From positions 62,001 through 126,000 of the forward strand of contig NZ_JACHIW010000004.1 of NCBI RefSeq assembly GCF_014203395.1: a stretch of 64,000 nucleotides of DNA, written 5' to 3'. The DNA comes from Saccharopolyspora phatthalungensis. GTDB lineage: Bacteria > Actinomycetota > Actinomycetes > Mycobacteriales > Pseudonocardiaceae. The notes under the pieces are model-generated. The model was not told the DNA's origin and searched no databases. It saw only the letters and a program-made list of their open reading frames with translations. Below, in pieces: positions 10,428 to 19,148 of the stretch (within the stretch, counting starts at the first letter, position 1; every line of letters begins with the position of its first letter). The position numbers and the translations under genes were made by a program.

Positions 10428-10790
10428 TCAGTCGATGTGCGTCGCGATGTCCGTGTAGAGCTCAGGTCGTCGTTGCTCGAGCAGGGGATACCGGGCGCGA
10501 ATCACGTCGATGAACCCTAGGTCGAGGTGTGTGGTGACGACTCCCTCGACGTCCGAGGCTGTGGCGACGACGGTGCCCCAGGGTCGGCGATCATGGAGCG
10601 TCCGACGAAACCGATCCCGCTGACAGGTTCGGTGCCCACTTGTCCGGAGGCGACGACGAAGACCTGGTTCTCGGCTGCCCGAGCCCGGATGAAGAACTCC
10701 CAGTGGTCCAGTCGAGGGCTGAGGAAGGCCGAGGCGCACACGATTATGCGAGCCCCGCGCAGGAAGAACTCGCCCTCCTGGCAGTCGACC
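10428..10790 (-). pseudogene. Remnant of a nitrilase-superfamily amidohydrolase
   Basis: One frame reads DCQEGEFFLRGARIIV, then WEFFIRARAAENQVFVV and GIGFVGRSMIADP. After about base 10585 the sense moves to another frame, PWGTVVATASDVEGVV, ending ARYPLLEQRRPELY. Joined, these form the C-terminal third of a carbon-nitrogen hydrolase, with the usual ARAxEN and S.I.DPwG signatures. A TAG lies directly upstream of the remnant and one frameshift lies within it. The N-terminal catalytic Glu and Lys region is missing, so this is a decayed gene. It adjoins a second decayed gene. Confidence 0.75.
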
Positions 10791-11077
10791 TACTGCTAGA
10801 CCGTCTGAACGGTCAACCTGCCCCAGCAACGCCCGCCGTCCTACTGCCCGAACTGCGATGGCGCCCGTCAACCATGAGAAATCGATAGCGCCCGCGTCGA
10901 ATGCTTCACTGCGCGTTTAACGGCGCTTCATGCACCACGTGCTATGACCGAAGCGACTCGCAGGCCCACACTGCGTGCTACCAGGCCGCGCAGGAGGAGT
11001 GGGATCAGGCTGTGGCCGGAATGTGGGAGAACGTGCGTGAGATGCATCAGCGCCTGGTGTCTCTGATTGGCGTATGG

Positions 11078-11959
11078 TCAGCCTGGTTGTGCGGCCGGAT
11101 GTGCGCCCGCGGGGTCGAGTTGTTGGCTCAGCCAGGTGGCGAAACCCGCGTGGTCGGCAGCGGTGCTGATCGTGATCTGTTCGCCGTTGTCGGCCAGTCG
11201 GGTGCGTCCGATCTCGTCGACCGCGACGCGGTCGGACTCGAACTGGACGAACGGCTCGCCCAACGCCGCGGACAGGGTCAGTGGCGTGTGCGGGATGGTG
11301 CTGGGGTAGTAGCCGGCGTAGTACAGGTCGCATTGGGCGACCAGTGCCGTGGCCCATTCCGCCGGGGAATCCGCGAGTACTTGGTACAGCTGGGATTCCG
11401 CGGAGATGGCGATGTCCGGGGCGAAGGTGACGTCGTAGGTCACCAGCCTCGGGTGGGTCAGGGCGGTCAGGGCGGCACGGGCGGCGGCCGGGTCGAGCCG
11501 GAAGTTGTACTGGGCCGTGGTCGGGTCGCGGTAGGCCAGGGCCCCGCCCATCTGGGTCAGTTCCAGTCGGTTGGCCAGCCCCGGTCGGCTCGCGAGCACG
11601 GCGGCGAGGTTGGACATCGGGCCCAGCCCCAGCCACCGCACCGGACCCGGCTCCCGATCGCACAGCGCGGCCACGGCGGCCACCGGGTCCGTCGGCTGCG
11701 CCGGGATGTCGGTCGGTATCAGATCAGCGATCCAGAAGTAAGGCGAGTCGGACAGCCGGGCCCCGGCCACCACCGGAACGTCGGGCCTGCCCAGCAGGTC
11801 CAGGAACGCGCGGGCGAAGCGGGCACGTTGCCCGCCGGCCTCGTCGGTGGTGAGCACCAATGCGAGCTCCGGGCAGCTCCGCGCGGCGATGGCCAGCGTC
11901 ATCGCGTCGTCCGGCTCGCCGCCGATGTCGGTGTCGATGATCAGCGGTGCAGTGGTCAT
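11078..11959 (-). CDS. Nucleoside hydrolase (inosine/uridine-preferring family)
   Basis: The 293-aa protein begins APLIIDTDIGGEPDDAM, the calcium-binding DTDxGxxxDD signature of nucleoside N-ribohydrolases, which cleave the N-glycosidic bond of ribonucleosides. GPMSNLAAVL and a later VTYDVTFAP segment also fit the family. Its ATG at 11959 lies 6 bp after the stop of the NAD synthase-like gene, so the two are very likely co-transcribed. A shared role in nicotinamide or nucleoside salvage is reasonable. Substrate preference cannot be read from sequence. Confidence 0.88.
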   Translation of the reverse strand: MTTAPLIIDTDIGGEPDDAMTLAIAARSCPELALVLTTDEAGGQRARFARAFLDLLGRPDVPVVAGARLSDSPYFWIADLIPTDIPAQPTDPVAAVAALCDREPGPVRWLGLGPMSNLAAVLASRPGLANRLELTQMGGALAYRDPTTAQYNFRLDPAAARAALTALTHPRLVTYDVTFAPDIAISAESQLYQVLADSPAEWATALVAQCDLYYAGYYPSTIPHTPLTLSAALGEPFVQFESDRVAVDEIGRTRLADNGEQITISTAADHAGFATWLSQQLDPAGAHPAAQPG

Positions 11960-11965
11960 GGCCGC

Positions 11966-13762
11966 TTATCCCAACGCCAGGTCGTGCTGGGGGAAATAGA
12001 CCGCGGAGCGTCCGTGCGGGACGAACTGGTTGGTGATCGGCATCCGGCGGTCCCGGCCGAACGCCTTGATCGAGATCTTCGGCCCGGGCGGGGCCTGACG
12101 CCGTTTGAACTCGCTCCGTTCGATCATCTCGATCACCCTGTCTACCACGATGGCCTCGATCCCGGTGCGGATCAGGTCGTCGCGACCGAGGTCGTTCTCG
12201 ATGTAGCCGGTGATGATCTGGTCCATCACCTCGTACGAGGCGGGCAGGAGCTGCGAGTCGACCTGACCGGGCTGCAGTTCCGGGCTGGGCTCCTTGGTGA
12301 TGATGTTGACCGGCACCGGCTCCGGCTGCTCTTGCCTGCGGGCCTGGTCGTTGCGCCAGCGCGCCAAGGCCCACACCAACGTCTTGGGCACGTCGATCAG
12401 CGGCGCGTAGCCCCCCACTTGGTCGCCATAAAGGGTGTTGTGACCGCAGCCGTACTCGGTTTTGTTGCCGGTGTTCAACGGCAGCCGGTCTTCCTGGTTC
12501 GCCACCCCCATCAAGAGCAGGCCGCGCGCGCGGGCCTGTACGTTTTCCAGCGCCACGTTGTCCACGGGCAGCAGCGACAGCACCGCGTCCACGATGGGCT
12601 GGATCGGCACAATCCGGAAGTCCACCCCGGTCCGTCGAGTCAGTTCGGCGGCGTCGGATTTGGAGTGGTCGCTGGAGAACAAGCTGGGCATCGAGATCGC
12701 GGTGACGTTGCCCGCGCCGAGCGCGTCGGCGGCGAGCACGGTGACCACCGCTGAGTCGATGCCCCCGGACAACGCCACCACGGCCGATTCGAACCCGTTT
12801 TTGCGCGCATAGTCACGGGTGCCGGTGACGAGTGCCTGCCACACCTCGCGCAGGTCGTCCGGCCGCGAGGCTTGCTGTTCCGGTACCAGGTCGGCGAGCG
12901 ACAGTTGCGGCCACGTCGGTTCGACGCGATCCGCCACGCCCAGCGGCACTTCTCGCAAATGCTGCCCCTGCGGGTTGCTCGCCTTGGCGAGCTCCAACTC
13001 GGTGACCAGCAGGTCCTCGGCAAAACTGGCGCCCTCGGCGAGCACCTGACCGCTGGGCTCGATGATCGCCGAACCGCCATCGAAGACCAGCTCGTCTTGC
13101 CCGCCTACCACGTTCACCGAGGCGATCGGGGCCCCGACTGCGCCGGTCAGCCGCGTCAACCGGTCCATGCGAGCCCGCCGGTGCCCGCGCCAGTACGGTG
13201 CGGCGCATAAATGTAAGACCAGACCCACCTGCGCCTGCGCCGCCGTGGCGAACGGCGCCGCGTCCTCATTCATGTCATCGCCGATGACCAAGGCAACGTC
13301 CACGCCGTTGACCTGGGCGACCACGAGTTCCTGCCCCGACGCGAACACTCGTTTCTCGTCGAAAACGCCGTGGTTGGGCAGCCTGTGTTTGAAGGAGCGG
13401 GCCACCACCTCGCCATTGCGGAGCAAGGCCACTGCGTTGCGCGGCTCGCGGCAAGGGCCGCCGTCCCCGCCTGCCGCCGCACCGTCATCGAGGTAGCCGA
13501 CGGCCACCGTCAGCTCGCCAAACCCATCCGCCTTAAGGTCGGCCGCCACCTGCGATAAGCCGGCCACGGACGCGGCCACGAACTCCGGGCGGGCCCCCAG
13601 GTCCTGCACCGGGCAGCCGGTCAGCGCGAGTTCCGGGAATGCGACCAGGTCGGCGCCCAGCTCCGCCGCCTTCCGAGACCAGCGAAGAACTTCGGCCGAA
13701 TTTCCCTGTATATCCCCTAGAACCGGGTTGATCTGCGCCAATGCCACCCGCAGCGTGGTCAT
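11966..13762 (-). CDS. nadE: Two-domain NAD synthase, amidase nucleophile replaced by Gly
   Basis: At 598 aa, with ATG at 13762 behind a perfect AGGAGGT, this matches the layout of glutamine-dependent NAD synthase: an N-terminal nitrilase-like amidase and a C-terminal synthetase. The synthetase P-loop SGGIDSA (residues 332-338), SMPSLFSSDHSKSDA and the NTGNKTE signature are intact. In the amidase, Glu44 (FPELALTG) and Lys125 (KHRLPNHGVFDE) are present. The usual ICEDxW nucleophile site reads VIGDDMN, with Gly161 in place of Cys. The protein therefore probably cannot hydrolyse glutamine and would use free ammonia or another amine donor. It may be a second, specialised copy in the genome. The nucleoside hydrolase follows after 6 bp. 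Confidence 0.88.
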   Translation of the reverse strand: MTTLRVALAQINPVLGDIQGNSAEVLRWSRKAAELGADLVAFPELALTGCPVQDLGARPEFVAASVAGLSQVAADLKADGFGELTVAVGYLDDGAAAGGDGGPCREPRNAVALLRNGEVVARSFKHRLPNHGVFDEKRVFASGQELVVAQVNGVDVALVIGDDMNEDAAPFATAAQAQVGLVLHLCAAPYWRGHRRARMDRLTRLTGAVGAPIASVNVVGGQDELVFDGGSAIIEPSGQVLAEGASFAEDLLVTELELAKASNPQGQHLREVPLGVADRVEPTWPQLSLADLVPEQQASRPDDLREVWQALVTGTRDYARKNGFESAVVALSGGIDSAVVTVLAADALGAGNVTAISMPSLFSSDHSKSDAAELTRRTGVDFRIVPIQPIVDAVLSLLPVDNVALENVQARARGLLLMGVANQEDRLPLNTGNKTEYGCGHNTLYGDQVGGYAPLIDVPKTLVWALARWRNDQARRQEQPEPVPVNIITKEPSPELQPGQVDSQLLPASYEVMDQIITGYIENDLGRDDLIRTGIEAIVVDRVIEMIERSEFKRRQAPPGPKISIKAFGRDRRMPITNQFVPHGRSAVYFPQHDLALG

Positions 13763-14718
13763 TTCAACCTCCTGGGTCGGATGTCCCCGTCGCAAGCTAG
13801 TCGACGAGCGCCAGGTGAACGCCTTTTGCTGCCCTTTTACGCGAGTTGCCGAAGTACGAAAGGGCAAGATGCGTGGTCTGAGGTGGTGCGGGAAGGATTC
13901 AGATTCCGCGGAATAGCGCCCGGAATCGCTGGTATCCGCACCAGGTTGGCCGAGATCGTTCGCGAGGTCGGCGCCGGTCGGGAAAACTCGTTCAGATGAA
14001 CGGTCTCCAAATAAACCGTGACGATTGCGGTGTGATCGAGGCGCTCGTGCCCGAGCAGTCGCAGAATGCGGCGGAAGTGTTGTCGTCGTACCCTCGTGGC
14101 CGGTGATTGGATCGCCGGCCGAAATCGGTTCGTGCGCAATGAATGGATCACTGAGGCAGGTCCGCTTGGAAGTGGCCGGGGGTCTCCGGGGTGGGTGGCG
14201 GCTGCTGGACCAGCAAAGACCTCCGGACACGTGATGGGCGACACTCGCGCCGAAGGCTGCCTTGCACTCGCTGGCCCGGATACATCACTGCGCTGGCCCG
14301 GATACATCTTCGTCTGCTACCGCGAATTACCGAAATCTTTGCGAATCCCGACCACTAGGTGTGACGGTGCGCGGTGTGGTTCTCGGCGGAGTCGGTGTCG
14401 CCCCGGGTAAAGGGCGCCCCTGCCGCACTTGCTCGGGCCTTAGTGGGAGCGGCAGATCCGCATTCGAAATCCGGACCGGATGGTCGCTTTCGCGCGGCCC
14501 GTCTCGCTACCGCAGCGCCCGGGCGGAAAAGCTCCGCGACCTCGCTCCGGTGGTGCCGAACTTGCGGGTGCACCGCTGCGATTAGGGTGCACCGGAGGGC
14601 GGTCACGGAACCCGACTGGTCGTCTTTCCCGAAGGGGCAGGCCTTGCCGAATGGGTGAACTCCCCGGGCTTGGCAGCCGTGGAACAAGTGACGGTGTTGG
14701 CGCGGAGGTGTGTTGCGG
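13763..14718. other. Long intergenic region, divergent promoters
   Basis: This stretch of about 950 bp separates the minus-strand nadE-like gene from the plus-strand operon at 14719. I found no convincing gene; the short open frames have no recognisable motif or good ribosome site. It must hold the promoters for both directions. The only clear structure is the direct repeat at 14269-14308. Confidence 0.55.
14269..14308 (+). repeat. 18-bp perfect direct repeat with 22-bp period
   Basis: CGCTGGCCCGGATACATC occurs at 14269-14286 and again at 14291-14308, separated by 4 bp. The 22-bp period is two helical turns, the spacing used by regulators that bind same-face direct repeats. It lies about 410 bp upstream of the 14719 start. 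A regulatory role is inference. Confidence 0.75.
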
Positions 14719-17700
14719 ATGACTGCGATCGTGGTAGAGCGGGCGGGCGCGTCGGTGCTGGTTCGCGCCGGCGGGGCCCGGAATCCTGGCCTCGCGTTCG
14801 CGGAAAAGGTTGCCGCCGAGGATCACCGCAGGGCAGTTGTGGTGGACCAGGCGGGATATACGGCCTTGCACGGACTTGACTCCCGTGTGCTGACCGACCT
14901 CGGCGGTGTGCTGTCGCGCGGTCTTGGCCGTCGGCCGGACAACGTGCGGCTGGTGGCCAGCGGCTCCGGTCGAACGAACCCGGACGGCACGCCACCGCTC
15001 GCGGCGCGCTTGGCACACCAGTTGGGTGTCGAAGTGATCGCCCCCGACGGTGAACTGGTCATCCTCAGTGGCGGCGAGCTTTTCTCGGTGGGCCCGGGCG
15101 CGGGCTGGCTGCGCTTCCGGCGCGGCCGCAAGACCAAGCGCGACGGGCCCCGGTTCCCCGCACCGCCCTGGGAATCGGACTTGCCGGGGGACTTCGCGGC
15201 GCAGGTCGCGGGCCGGGCCAGCGTGGTCGCGATCCCGGCCGGCCTGTGGGTGCGGACCGCGAACGCTCGCCCGGCGCCGCTGTTCGACAGCGGTTTCGGC
15301 ATTCCACCGGAGGACCGGCTTCGCATCGTGGCGGGCGCCCCTGGCGAGGGCCTGCCCGACGTGACTGAGATCGCCAGAATCGCTCAGTCTCTTCCGGAGC
15401 CGATCCGGCACAACTTCGTGCTTACCGTGTACGGGCCCGAGCCTGTCGGGCCGGTGCCGTTCGCGCAGCGTCTCGCCGACTGCCTTGGCGTTCCGGTGCG
15501 GGCGAGCCATGCCGTGCCGCATTACGCCGAGACCGGTGCGCGCAGCATGATCGTGATCAACCGGACCGGCCACCCGACCTGGCGGCCGTTCCTGCACGAG
15601 AGCATCTACCTTCCCCACGGTGCACCGACACCGTGCAGCGGAGTGGCTCCGGCGCCCGGTCTGCACAGCGCTGGCCCGGGTCGTTACTGGCTCACCGACG
15701 GCTGGCTGGTCGACACGATTCCGTGCGGATTGCAGGTGCGCCCGGCCGCCACCCCGCCGGAGTCGGTCGCCACTCGGCTGCCCATCGACCCGGAGCACGT
15801 CAGCCTCGTGGTCACCGCGGTCACGCGGACCTCCGACGCGGTGCCCGCATCGGTCCTCGCCGCAATCGACAAGCTCTGCCGCTCGCTGTCGCCGGATGCC
15901 CGGGCTCGGCTGCGTTTGGTGGCCGGTCCTTGGGTTGATCCCGCGGCACTCGCGGGTGTGGGCGCGGCCCTGCAGGCGCCCGTCACCGTCCTGACCCCGA
16001 CCGGCATCGTCCCCGCCGGGCCCGCGCCGCAGGAGGCTCCCGCTCGAATCGACCGGTCCAGCCCGGAGCAGGTCTTCGGGACCGACAACGCGATAGAGGC
16101 CGCGCCCGCGCCCGCAGTTGAGCGCGAGCCCGAATGGAGCCGATCCGCGTCGGCCGAGGCCGCCGTTGGCCTTGCCGGTGTGGCCAACGGGCCGCAGGCG
16201 CCGGAATCGGTGCCCGGTCAGCCGCTCGGCAACGCGGAGCGAAACGTCAGCGCTCCGCCCGTGCGGCCGGGTGAAGTCGAGCGGGTTCCGGCCGAGCGTC
16301 CTCAGGCCAACGAACCGGTGCCGTCCGAGGCGGCCGGCCGGGTGGACGTAACGGCCACCCGGCCAACGGTTTCCTCGAACACCGTGACCCCGTCCGCGGC
16401 GCATCCGCCCGCGCGTCGTGCCGCGCCGGTCGCACCGACCGCGGTGGACCAGGACGGCCGGATTCGACCGATCCGGACGCGTCGTGCCACGCCAGTCGCA
16501 CCGACCGCGGTGGACCAGGACGGCCGGGTGCGACCGATCGGGACGACGTGGAGGCGGAAAAGTCAACCCGGCCCAAGCACGCCGGGTCCCGTGACCCCAC
16601 CACCATCCGAGCAGCCGACCGAAAATCCGCCCGCGCCGTCGACCGAACTCCCTCCGACCACGTCACTCCCTCCGACCACGTCGTTGGTGTCGAGCCTGGC
16701 GCTTTCGGACCGGACCGTCCCGAGCGCACCGGCCGTGCGACCGCACTCGCATCAGGCGCCGAGAGCATCGGTTTCGGCCAGCGCAGCAGGGGAATCGTCA
16801 GCTCCGGCCGGTCCGCCGGAGCCGCCGGAACGCTTGCCGCGGCCGGACGCGGGTCATGAGCCCAAGCCGGGTCCTGCGGGAATGCCCGAGGCCAAGCCGG
16901 GTCCTGCCGGAATGGGTCACGAGCCCATGCCGGCTCCTGCGGGAATGCCCGAGCACAAGCCGGGTCCCGCCGGAGCGCCCGAGCCCAAGCCCGGTCCTGC
17001 CGGAGCGCCCGAGCCCAAGCCCGGTCCTGCCGGAGCGGCCGACGCCAAGCCGGCTCCTGCTGGAGCGCCCGAGCCCAAGCCGGCCCCCGTCCATGATTTC
17101 GATGACGGGCCAACCTTGGTCCTGCCGATCGTGCCCATGATGCAAACGACGCCGGGTGCCGCCGAATCGCCGATTCCGCCGGTGTCGACCGCGACCGAGG
17201 CATGGGCCGTGCCGTCCACGCCGCAGCAACCGATGCGACCCGAGGATGCCGAAAGCGACGCCATCGGTAGCGGCCCGGCGGCCGACCAGACGGATCCGGT
17301 GGCGGCCGAGCCGGAGCCATCGGCCCCACCGGAGGCGGAGCACGAGCAGCAGGAACCCGAGCCGAAGGCCACTCCGCTGCTGCTGGCCGACCACTCCAGC
17401 ACGGACGAGGACCGCAGGAGTTTCCGCTCCTCGCTCGGCTGGCGGTACGACGCGGCGACGCAGATGGTGTCCCGGATGCTGGCCGAGCGTCCCGGCATGC
17501 GATCGGCGGCGCCGAAGGGCGACGTGCTGATGACGGAGTTGGCGGCCGTCCAGGTGTTCGCCTCGTCCGGGCAGGTCGACGTGGTGGAAGCGTTCCGCAC
17601 CGGCAATGACCTGGCGGACCGGGCCTACCTGTCCTGCATCGCCAGCGGTCTGCGGTGGTTGCCATCGTTGCAGGGCGTCGTCGTCCGCGGCGGTCCGTCC

Positions 17701-18150
17701 GACCCCGCCGAGGTGGACGACTACGTGGTGGGTGCCAAGCTGCTCGAACCGGCCCCGGTCGTGGCAAAAGCCGATGCGGAAACGGTCGTCCCGGGCGCGG
17801 TCGAGGTGCTCATCTGGTCGATCACGGCCCGTCGGCTGGCGGGACTGGTCGAAGGGGAGCGCCAGGCCGACGTCGCGTTCGCGCCGAGCACGACCTTCGA
17901 GGTGGTGGCCGTCGACCGCGGCTCCACCCGCAGCCGGGTGCTGCTGACCGAGGTGCCACCCGGCTGGAACGGAACCGGCGACAACGCCGAGCGTCGGGCC
18001 GCGCGCATCCGGAAGAAGCTGGAGGATGCCGCCGCCGCACGCGAAGACCTGCGAACCGACGAATCGGCCGCCGACGATGAGGAGAGGTTCGCCGCGCTGC
18101 CCGGTATGCCCGCGAGTCCCGTAGCGGTGAGCACCGGGGGCACGTCTTGA
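14719..18150 (+). CDS. Large Pro/Ala-rich protein with degenerate ADP-ribosyltransferase-like C-terminus
   Basis: The ATG at 14719 has a strong GGAGGTG at 14704-14710, giving 1,143 aa; an in-frame GTG at 14710 overlaps that site and is less likely. The N-terminal ~450 residues are globular and unrecognised. Residues ~450-890 are low-complexity Pro/Ala/Glu linker, including tandem units like EPKPGPAGAP (bases ~16856-17090). The C-terminus (~900-1080) runs YDAATQMVSRML, then VVVRGGP, VLIWSITARRLAGL, VAFAPSTTFEVVAV. This order resembles actinobacterial ADP-ribosyltransferase folds (R..., S-T..., E-x-E-V.F.P.T.F.V). Where the catalytic E-x-E should be, the sequence reads QAD, so activity is doubtful. 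The stop overlaps the next gene's TTG start (TTGA). Confidence 0.65.
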   Translation: MTAIVVERAGASVLVRAGGARNPGLAFAEKVAAEDHRRAVVVDQAGYTALHGLDSRVLTDLGGVLSRGLGRRPDNVRLVASGSGRTNPDGTPPLAARLAHQLGVEVIAPDGELVILSGGELFSVGPGAGWLRFRRGRKTKRDGPRFPAPPWESDLPGDFAAQVAGRASVVAIPAGLWVRTANARPAPLFDSGFGIPPEDRLRIVAGAPGEGLPDVTEIARIAQSLPEPIRHNFVLTVYGPEPVGPVPFAQRLADCLGVPVRASHAVPHYAETGARSMIVINRTGHPTWRPFLHESIYLPHGAPTPCSGVAPAPGLHSAGPGRYWLTDGWLVDTIPCGLQVRPAATPPESVATRLPIDPEHVSLVVTAVTRTSDAVPASVLAAIDKLCRSLSPDARARLRLVAGPWVDPAALAGVGAALQAPVTVLTPTGIVPAGPAPQEAPARIDRSSPEQVFGTDNAIEAAPAPAVEREPEWSRSASAEAAVGLAGVANGPQAPESVPGQPLGNAERNVSAPPVRPGEVERVPAERPQANEPVPSEAAGRVDVTATRPTVSSNTVTPSAAHPPARRAAPVAPTAVDQDGRIRPIRTRRATPVAPTAVDQDGRVRPIGTTWRRKSQPGPSTPGPVTPPPSEQPTENPPAPSTELPPTTSLPPTTSLVSSLALSDRTVPSAPAVRPHSHQAPRASVSASAAGESSAPAGPPEPPERLPRPDAGHEPKPGPAGMPEAKPGPAGMGHEPMPAPAGMPEHKPGPAGAPEPKPGPAGAPEPKPGPAGAADAKPAPAGAPEPKPAPVHDFDDGPTLVLPIVPMMQTTPGAAESPIPPVSTATEAWAVPSTPQQPMRPEDAESDAIGSGPAADQTDPVAAEPEPSAPPEAEHEQQEPEPKATPLLLADHSSTDEDRRSFRSSLGWRYDAATQMVSRMLAERPGMRSAAPKGDVLMTELAAVQVFASSGQVDVVEAFRTGNDLADRAYLSCIASGLRWLPSLQGVVVRGGPSDPAEVDDYVVGAKLLEPAPVVAKADAETVVPGAVEVLIWSITARRLAGLVEGERQADVAFAPSTTFEVVAVDRGSTRSRVLLTEVPPGWNGTGDNAERRAARIRKKLEDAAAAREDLRTDESAADDEERFAALPGMPASPVAVSTGGTS

Positions 18151-19148
18151 GTCCTGAAACGTCGGTCGTGGAGCGCGACGACCTCCACCAGCTCTTGCTG
18201 CACCTCGCCGGTCGGGTACCGGACGACGGCTTGGCGGCCGTGCGTACCTGTCTGGCCGACGGTGAGCAGGACCAGGTGGCCGGTTTTCTCGCCGCCGCCG
18301 TCGGGACCGGGCGGCTCGCGTTGACCCAGGACGAAGCGGACCTGATCGAAGCGGTGGCCGTCGAGCAGGGCGAGAACATCAGCGGGCTGGACAAGGCGCC
18401 ACGCCTCGCCGAACTGCCGCCGTCGGCTTTCGAGTTCACCGCGCTCGACCAGGAAGCGATGGACCACCAGGACGCGACCGTGGTCGAAGCGGCAAGCCGG
18501 GTCGGCGGGCTCCGTGGTCTGTGGCGGGTCATTCGCAGCTCCGCGGCCCGGGATGTGCGGGTCTATCTCGGGGAGACCGAGCAGACCGCGGACGTGGTCG
18601 AGCTGGTCGCCGAGGTGCAGCACAGTCTGGCCGAGGCGGGTACCGAGCCCCGCATCGAGATGTTCGCCGAAGGCACGGAGTTGGCGCCCTACCACGAAGC
18701 CGCGCTGGAGACGGCCGAGCTCGTGTGGACGGCCGAGCCGCCGCCACGCATCCACCTGGCTCGCGTCTTCGACGGTGCGGATCCGGCGCAGGGCCCGTAT
18801 TTCGAGCCGGATCATCCGCGACTGCGCGGTGCTGATTCCGAAAGAGTCCTGGCATTTCTGCGGTCCGGAGAGGTCGTGCTCAGCAACGACGGAATGATGG
18901 ACGACGTGGTGCGATCCGATCAGGTTGGCACCGTGCCGGTCAACTTCCGTTCCGACGGCACGTGGATCTGGACCGACTCGATAACCTACTACCTCGATCG
19001 ATATCACCTTTCCCCGGAACCCGACCTGGTCGAACACGCGTTGGCCGCGACCGGACCAACGCCCCCGCTGAGCCGGATCGCTTTCCACCAGGTCCTCGCC
19101 GAATTGTTCGCGCCCGCACCGCAGGAGCCGATGTGGCAGGCAAGCTGA
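18147..19148 (+). CDS. Conserved hypothetical partner protein (TDGTWIW family), copy 2
   Basis: This 333-aa paralogue of the 8393 gene starts at a TTG overlapping the stop of the upstream large gene by 4 bp, so translation is probably coupled. The C-terminal core keeps ARVFDGADP, PDHPRL, FRSDGTWIW and TYYLDRYHL in the same order as copy 1. The N-terminal ~100 residues are helical and more diverged. Its downstream neighbour, a beta-helix AAA+ protein, starts inside its 3' end. The repeated pairing of a very large protein with this family suggests a dedicated partner. The biochemical role is unknown. Confidence 0.8.
   Translation: MSPETSVVERDDLHQLLLHLAGRVPDDGLAAVRTCLADGEQDQVAGFLAAAVGTGRLALTQDEADLIEAVAVEQGENISGLDKAPRLAELPPSAFEFTALDQEAMDHQDATVVEAASRVGGLRGLWRVIRSSAARDVRVYLGETEQTADVVELVAEVQHSLAEAGTEPRIEMFAEGTELAPYHEAALETAELVWTAEPPPRIHLARVFDGADPAQGPYFEPDHPRLRGADSERVLAFLRSGEVVLSNDGMMDDVVRSDQVGTVPVNFRSDGTWIWTDSITYYLDRYHLSPEPDLVEHALAATGPTPPLSRIAFHQVLAELFAPAPQEPMWQAS

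Noticed and set aside
10901-12754. Long plus-strand open frame (617 codons)
   Set aside because: It lies opposite the nucleoside hydrolase and NAD synthase genes, which have clear family motifs. Its own translation is Gly/Arg/Val/His-rich antisense without motifs, a usual result of high GC.
14440-16566. Long minus-strand open frame (708 codons)
   Set aside because: It overlaps the 14719 gene, which has a strong ribosome site and domain structure. The reverse frame has no motif.
16856-17090. Short tandem DNA repeats resembling a CRISPR-like array
   Set aside because: The units are contiguous, in frame and encode Glu-Pro-Lys-Pro-Gly-Pro-Ala-Gly repeats. There are no spacers, so this is a low-complexity protein linker.
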